In this document: positions 56,040 through 60,389 of the stretch, piece by piece
Numbering within the stretch: position 1 is the first letter of the stretch
Layout: each line of letters opens with the position of its first letter
Source: an uncultured Clostridia bacterium
GTDB lineage: Bacteria > Bacillota > Clostridia > TANB77 > CAG-508
Reading direction: 5' to 3'
Assembly (NCBI GenBank): GCA_947632475.1
Contig: CANRPI010000004.1
Location: 1 to 60,389, forward strand
Length of the DNA stretch: 60,389 nt
Position numbers and translations under genes: made by a program
Notes under the pieces: model-generated
Database searches by the model: none
Seen by the model: the letters and a program-made list of their open reading frames with translations, nothing else
Told to the model about the DNA's origin: nothing

Positions 56040-57081
56040 GATACTAATAATATTATTAATAATTTTAATAATTGCAGCAGGTGCAATATTAGCTTATAAA
56101 ATACAAAAGGACAAGCAAAACATAGAAACTATAGTAGAAGAGCAAGAAAGCGAGATAGTAGCACCAATTGAGGAAAAACAAATACAAATATTTAATGGAA
56201 ATGATAGACCAATAGCAGTAATGATAGATAACCACAAAGACGCATGGCCACAAGCAGGGCTAAATAAAGCATATATGGTTTATGAAATTATAGTTGAAGG
56301 TGGAGAAACTAGGTTAATGGCATTATTTAAAGGAGTAGACTTAGAAAAAATAGGACCAGTAAGAAGTGCTAGGCATTATTTTATAGATTATGCAATGGAA
56401 AATGACGCAATATATGTCCATTTTGGAGAAAGCCCACAAGCTCAAAGTGATATAAAAAGATATAGTATAAATGATATAGATGGAATTGCAGAAGATGGCA
56501 CAACATTTTGGAGAGTAAAAGATAAAGCTGCACCACACAATGCAGTAACAAGTACACAGAAACTATTGCAATCAGCTAAAAATAAAAAATATCTAACTAC
56601 TTCAAGACAAGAAAGCGTATTAAAATATGAAACAGAAGAAGTAAATTTAGAAAATGGGCAAATAGCAAAAAGCATTACAATACCACATTCACAACTTCAA
56701 ACTGTAAAATATGAATATGATGAAGAAAATAAAGTATATAAAAGATATGCAAGAAATAAAGAACAACTAGATTGGGATTCAAAAGAAATAGTAACAACTA
56801 AAAATATAATAATAACATTATGTGACAACTATACATTGCAAGATGTTGAAAATAAAGGAAGACAAGGCCTAAAAAATATAGGAACTTTTGATGGATACTA
56901 TATAACAAATGGTAGGGCAATAAAAATAAAATGTATAAAACAAGCAAGAGAGCAAAAAACAATTTATCAAGACTTAGAAGGAAATGAAATAAAAGTAAAT
57001 GATGGAAATACATTTGTAAACATTTGCCCAATAAATGCAAAACTACAAATTGAAGGAGGAGAAGAAAATGATAGTGTATGA
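56020..57081 (+). CDS. DUF3048 (YerB-like) lipoprotein-like or membrane-anchored protein
   Basis: A 353-residue extracytoplasmic protein with an N-terminal helix (~7-27), then the DUF3048 core: RPIAVMIDNHKDAWPQAGLNKAYMVYE (partial), GVDLEKIGPVRSARHYFIDYA, and a C-terminal half with TFWRVKDKAAPHNAVTS and GTFDGYYITNGRAI. Members are common in spore formers; function unknown. ATG 56020 follows AAGGAGG. It overlaps ybeY and the next gene. Confidence 0.85.
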   Translation: MKQKKVKILIILLIILIIAAGAILAYKIQKDKQNIETIVEEQESEIVAPIEEKQIQIFNGNDRPIAVMIDNHKDAWPQAGLNKAYMVYEIIVEGGETRLMALFKGVDLEKIGPVRSARHYFIDYAMENDAIYVHFGESPQAQSDIKRYSINDIDGIAEDGTTFWRVKDKAAPHNAVTSTQKLLQSAKNKKYLTTSRQESVLKYETEEVNLENGQIAKSITIPHSQLQTVKYEYDEENKVYKRYARNKEQLDWDSKEIVTTKNIIITLCDNYTLQDVENKGRQGLKNIGTFDGYYITNGRAIKIKCIKQAREQKTIYQDLEGNEIKVNDGNTFVNICPINAKLQIEGGEENDSV

Positions 57082-57400
57082 TACAGCTAGAAAATTAGCT
57101 TTAGAAATCAGGCAATCAGAAGAATATGAAAACTATAAAATGGCAAAACAAGCATTAAACCTAAATAATGAATTAAAAGAAAAAATAAAAGCTTTTGAAA
57201 TATTGAGATATGAAACTCAATTAGAGAAAATAAAAACAGGAAAAGATGACGGAGAAAAAATGAAGCAAATGCAAGAAGAATATGCAAAACTTATAGAAGA
57301 CGAAGAAGCAAAAAAATATTTTGATGCAGAGACAAAATTTAATATAATAATTGCAGATGTAAATAAAATAATTGGAGATGAAATTAAAGACGTAATGTAA
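57068..57400 (+). CDS. YlbF/YmcA-family regulator
   Basis: A 110-residue all-helical protein: VYDTARKLALEIRQSEEYENYKMAKQAL (partial) then EKIKAFEILRYETQLEK and FNIIIADVNKIIGDEI, the com_ylbF pattern. In Bacillus YlbF and YmcA form the Y-complex that guides RNase Y and affects competence, sporulation and biofilm. ATG 57068 follows AAGGAGGAGAAGAAA; the frame extends upstream to 57035 but without a binding site. Confidence 0.87.
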   Translation: MIVYDTARKLALEIRQSEEYENYKMAKQALNLNNELKEKIKAFEILRYETQLEKIKTGKDDGEKMKQMQEEYAKLIEDEEAKKYFDAETKFNIIIADVNKIIGDEIKDVM

Positions 57401-57521
57401 ATAAGTATAAAATTTGTTATATAGTAATAATGATATTAACTAACAGTAAACATAATAATTGGATTGATTTTATAACTTTTAAGATTTTAATATAAATATT
57501 AAGATTTTAAAAGGAGTAAAA

Positions 57522-58211
57522 ATGGATTTTATAGTAGTAGTAACAATAACATTAGCACTAACAATAATTTTAAAATACATATTTAATTATAATGTAAAAA
57601 AAATAAATAGTTTAGGATCTGACAGTAAATTAGATGAAATAGCAAAAAAATATCCAAGTAATATAGAAATGTGTAAAGAATATTTAAAAAAAATAAACAA
57701 TGAAAACGTAGAAGTAGAAGAAAACAAAGATACTCAAGCAAGTTTGTATATAGCTATTACAAATAAAATATCAATAGCAAATATACAAAAATCATACACA
57801 AGAATACAAACAATAGCACATGAATGTTTGCATTCTATACAAGATAGAAAAATGCTAATATTTAATTTTATATTTTCAAATATATATTTATTATATTTTA
57901 TAGCAATTTGCATATTAGCAATTTTCAAAATATTACCATATAAAATGATGTTTTTGGCATTGCTAATTTTCTTGAGCTTAATTTATCAAACAGTGAGAGC
58001 ATTTTTAGAAAATGATGCAATGATAAAAGCAAGATATTTGGCTAAAGATTATATGGAAGACAAAAAAATATCTAGCAAAGAAGAAATAGAAGAAATGACT
58101 CAAAAATTTGACAAAATAAATAATATAGGTATAAAATGTGTAAATTATAATTTATTTCTAAGTTCGTCAATAAAAATACTTATATTTGGCTTAATTTGTA
58201 TAATTAGATAA
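57522..58211 (+). CDS. YugP-like membrane zinc metallopeptidase
   Basis: A 229-residue membrane protein with an N-terminal helix (~2-20), the zinc motif IAHECLHSIQD (HExxH) near residue 103, and further helices at ~120-160 and at the C-terminus. This matches the YugP/Zn_peptidase_2 family in outline. Substrate unknown. RBS AAAGGAG. Terminator follows. Confidence 0.75.
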   Translation: MDFIVVVTITLALTIILKYIFNYNVKKINSLGSDSKLDEIAKKYPSNIEMCKEYLKKINNENVEVEENKDTQASLYIAITNKISIANIQKSYTRIQTIAHECLHSIQDRKMLIFNFIFSNIYLLYFIAICILAIFKILPYKMMFLALLIFLSLIYQTVRAFLENDAMIKARYLAKDYMEDKKISSKEEIEEMTQKFDKINNIGIKCVNYNLFLSSSIKILIFGLICIIR

Positions 58212-58218
58212 TTAAATA

Positions 58219-58252
58219 AAAAAAGTAGTAAGATTAATTTTACTACTTTTTA
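58219..58252. terminator. Terminator between the peptidase and DUF4364 genes
   Basis: AAAAAGTAGTA / TACTACTTTTT with a ten-base loop between converging genes. Confidence 0.82.
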
Positions 58253-58301
58253 CAGACTGTTGACAAAGTATATAAAAATATTTTGCTTAGTGGTCTTTTT
58301 T

Positions 58302-58848
58302 TTATTGTTCATTGTTGTTTAATAATAAATTTAGTATTTCTGGATATATTTTACTTGCATTAGCATTCCAGTTGTCTACAAGTCTTTTTGCTCTTTCTCT
58401 AGAACCAGCAAATGTTTTTACTTCAAATATTGTTTCATTGTTTTCTACAATTTTACACTTTACGGTGTAATTGTTTTCATTTTTTGGAATAAATTCAGCT
58501 ATTATTGATGTCTCTTCTGCAATGTTTGAAAATTCTTTTTTGAAAGTGTTTTCTGCTTTTAGTTTCATTATTCCTGGTAGTACGTCTTTTGTAAGAAAAT
58601 ATGCATTTTTTCCGATCAGAGGTTATTCTGATTACTGGTTCTTCTTCTTTTGTGTATATACCTACTAATTTGGAGTCAATTAAGTCTGTTAATAATTGTT
58701 TAAAATAGAAGTAATTCATATTGTTTATAGAAGTGATAATTTTAAACAAGTTATCTTGGTTTATTTCGTTGTTTACAAGGCTTAATATATATAAAATCAA
58801 GACTTTGTTTTCTGCCAAAGTAGTAGTAGCATCTGAATTTGAACTCAT
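58302..58848 (-). CDS. DUF4364-family protein, read through a +1 shift at CGG 58614
   Basis: A predicted winged-helix-like clostridial protein. From ATG 58848 (AAGGAG nine bases upstream) the frame reads NKVLILYILSLVNNEINQDNL (partial) to VIRITSD and then meets CGG at 58614-58612. Skipping the C gives GKNAYFLTKDVLPGIMKLKAENTF (partial), which continues to the natural stop at 58302. The total is 181 residues, the normal DUF4364 size, with the expected ITxxG junction. Read separately, the halves are a truncated N-terminus with a nonsense tail and a headless C-terminus. Confidence 0.82.
58612..58614 (-). other. +1 frameshift site CGG-A in the DUF4364 gene
   Basis: Minus strand zero-frame TCT GAT CGG AAA. 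Dropping the C (58614) gives GAT GGA AAA AAT, Asp-Gly-Lys-Asn. It is the only minus-strand case and obeys the same rule. Confidence 0.88.
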
Positions 58849-58913
58849 ATATAGCAACTCCTTACTTTTATTTTTTTTGATTATATCACGGAAAAAAGAA
58901 ATTGTAAAGTTAA

Positions 58914-59032
58914 AAATGTGCCACGAGGATGCTTCTTAATAGCATATTGGTGCCATGTGGATACTTTTTAATGGACTTGGATTGAAATTAATAAAAAAAT
59001 TATGCCATTTGCATTGATTTTTTAATGGCACA
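58914..59032 (+). repeat. Dispersed palindromic repeat, locus D
   Basis: ATGTGCCACGAGGATGCTTC then TTAATAGCATATTGGTGCCAT and GGATACTTTTTAATGG. It aligns with the start of locus B (GAGGATGCTTCTTA) and decays downstream. Confidence 0.65.
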
Positions 59033-59072
59033 AAGATATTTTTATGATATATATTGAAATTAATAAAAAAAT

Positions 59073-59265
59073 TTAATTAAGTACAATACTTAATTAAAAA
59101 GAAAGACAAACTAAATATAGCATAAATACAAAGAATATGCAATAGATAGATTTCAAAAAAATAAAAAATATTATGAAAAAAATAAAATAAAAAAGCTTAG
59201 AAAATATTAGAAAAACGATATTTTCTAAGCTTTTTGTATTTTAATTAAGTATTGTACTTAATTAA
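59073..59265. repeat. Pair of 25-bp near-palindromes in inverted orientation
   Basis: 59073-59097 and 59241-59265 are exact reverse complements (TTAATTAAGTAC... and ...GTACTTAATTAA, each itself nearly palindromic). They flank a terminator-like hairpin. The whole 58849-59309 interval otherwise shows no reading frame. Confidence 0.8.
59191..59238 (+). terminator. Terminator-like hairpin between the 25-bp repeats
   Basis: Perfect 17-bp stem AAAAGCTTAGAAAATAT / ATATTTTCTAAGCTTTT with a ten-base loop, then T's. Confidence 0.8.
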
Positions 59266-59309
59266 AAAGAATAAAAGATAAAAAACAAAAGAAAGAGGTC
59301 GATTTATCA

Positions 59310-60389
59310 ATGAAAGAAAAATTAAAAAGCAAAATTAGGAACAGAGGAATAACATTAATAGCATTAGTACTAACAATCATAGTGCTATTAATCTTGGCAG
59401 GAGTAAGTATAGCAACATTAACAGGAGAAAATGGAATACTAACAAGAGCGAGTAAGGCAACAGATGAAAATAGGGCAGCAAGTGTAGAAGAAGCAGTAGA
59501 TTTATGGAAAATAAATTATCAAACAAATAAATATGCAACAAGTGAAAATGTAGAAGATATAAAAGAATTAATAGAGGATTTAGTAGAGCAAAAATTATTG
59601 ACAGAAGACGAAAAAGATGAAATATTAGGAAATGCAAGTAAAAATATAGAATCAAGCTATCAAATAAAAATAGGAGAAAGAATAATAAAATTTGCAAATG
59701 ACAACTGGGATGGGGAAAAGAAAGTAAATGCGCCAGTATTAAAAGCAGGAATGACACCAGTATATTGGAAAGAAGATGGAACAGAAGTAAAAGAAGGCGA
59801 CGAAGGCTTTGATGAAAGTGAATGGTATGAATATAAAGCAGCAGAAGGAGAGAGCGATAATAATGCAAGCAAATGGGCAAATGCAATAACAGAAGACCGG
59901 AAGTTACTGGGTATGGATACCAAGATATGAATATAAATTAACAGAAAAAGAAGAAGGAGCAGACGCAGGAAAAATAGAAGTAAAATTTATACCAACAACA
60001 GTAACAGAAGCAGATACAGACGAATATAAAGTACATCCAGCATTCAGAAATGGAAGCAGTAATAATTATAAAAATGGCGAATGGGATAGTGAAATTTCAG
60101 GAATCTGGGTAGCAAAATATGAAATGAGTATGGAAAAAAGAGATAATGAAGAATCAGAATGGAAGCCAGAAAAACTAAGTGGTAGTACTACAGATATGGA
60201 TTCAGTAGGAGATAAATCAATATCAAGTACAATAAGAGCAGTAAGTAAACCAGGGATATCATCATGGAGATATATAAGTATAGGAAAATCATATGACAAC
60301 AGTTATAATTACGATAGAAGTAAAGAAAGTCACTTAATGAAAAATAGTGAATGGGGAGCAGTAGCATATTTAACCCATAGTCAATATGG
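59310..60389 (+). CDS. Prepilin-like large surface protein, +1 shift at CGG 59898, runs off the window
   Basis: It begins with a basic leader ending RNRG and a prepilin-type helix ITLIALVLTIIVLLILAG, then SIATLTGENGIL as in many clostridial pilin-like proteins; the usual Glu5 is Ala. The plain frame ends shortly after CGG 59898. Skipping the C gives GSYWVWIPRYEYKL and an open frame to the window end (at least 359 residues) with SGIWVAKYEM and SEWGAVAYL, which I recognise as the usual C-terminal domain of this protein type. RBS AAAGAGG upstream. Confidence 0.78.
59898..59900 (+). other. +1 frameshift site CGG-A in the pilin-like gene
   Basis: Zero-frame GAA GAC CGG AAG. Dropping C59898 gives GAC GGA AGT TAC TGG, Asp-Gly-Ser-Tyr-Trp, and opens over 160 further codons. 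Confidence 0.88.

Noticed and set aside
1726..59900. Classical slippery-sequence programmed frameshifting
   Set aside because: Preceding codons are different at most sites and their tRNAs would not re-pair one base downstream (for example GAC to ACC); no common stimulator was seen.
889..60389. The eight CGG shifts as plain sequencing errors
   Set aside because: Not excluded, but unlikely: all are the same insertion in the same coding context, while the same local words (GAC GGA, AAC GGA, CTT GGA) occur correctly many times elsewhere in the window. I kept the read check as the first test.

Overview
The window looks like a piece of chromosome from a very AT-rich, spore-forming, Gram-positive Clostridia-type bacterium, probably an uncultured gut lineage. 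The evidence is A/T-ending codon use, AAAGGAATG- and GGAGG-type ribosome binding sites, 17-bp-spaced TTGACA/TATAAT promoters, many sporulation genes (spoIIID, yabG, sipL, yunB, bofA, pdaA, yqfC, yqfD, a BofC-like gene) and an agr quorum-sensing locus. Nearly all of it is core chromosome. One GC-richer gene (32342-32938) looks foreign.

Layout. 1-7.7 kb: small alarmone synthetase, the dnaG-rpoD operon, MscS channel, an OmpR/HisKA two-component pair. 8-15.5 kb: sortase and surface protein, CorC-type membrane protein, WG-repeat protein, patatin, cysteine desulfurase. 15.5-17.7 kb: FAD dehydrogenase with a structured, terminator-bearing leader, and a relic type III toxin-antitoxin locus. 18-28 kb: spoIIID, yabG, veg, sipL-yunB, rplM-rpsI, an SH3/NlpC-P60 hydrolase, comEC, a BofC-like gene. 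28-39 kb: pgsA, ClpE-like ATPase, the foreign gene, HtrA, a pilin-like gene, rnhB, pdp, cdaA, truA. 39-48 kb: Asn-rich membrane protein, ArsP-like permease, orphan VirD4-like ATPase, yaaL-bofA, glmS with its ribozyme, an Ord-like dehydrogenase, tRNA-Met. 48.5-51.6 kb: agrBD converging on agrCA. 52-58.9 kb: pdaA, then a yqfC-yqfD-(unknown)-ybeY-DUF3048-YlbF run, a YugP-like peptidase, a DUF4364 gene. 59-60.4 kb: a pilin-like gene running off the end.

The main discovery is a recurrent +1 frameshift rule. Seven genes (dnaG, yabG, veg, comEC twice, truA, a DUF4364 gene, a pilin-like gene) are broken eight times in exactly the same way. One extra C stands directly before a Gly codon (GGA seven times, GGT once), creating an in-frame CGG; skipping the C restores the conserved protein. 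By eye I found no other in-frame CGG codon in any native gene here, while CGA, CGC and CGT are used normally as Arg. The only gene using CGG as ordinary Arg, three times, is the GC-rich foreign one. The pattern fits an organism in which CGG is unassigned (perhaps through loss of tRNA-Arg(CCG)) and the ribosome reads C-GGN by shifting +1 into Gly, or a quadruplet-reading Gly tRNA. This is inference from sequence; raw reads, the tRNA set and peptide data would decide it.

Other notable items: a tandem 45-nt antitoxin RNA repeat with a pseudoknot supported by covariation, a frameshifted agrC of a different type, a shared GGTAAGT motif at both agr promoters, a four-locus intergenic repeat family, and a 36-bp repeat inside the housekeeping sigma factor gene.
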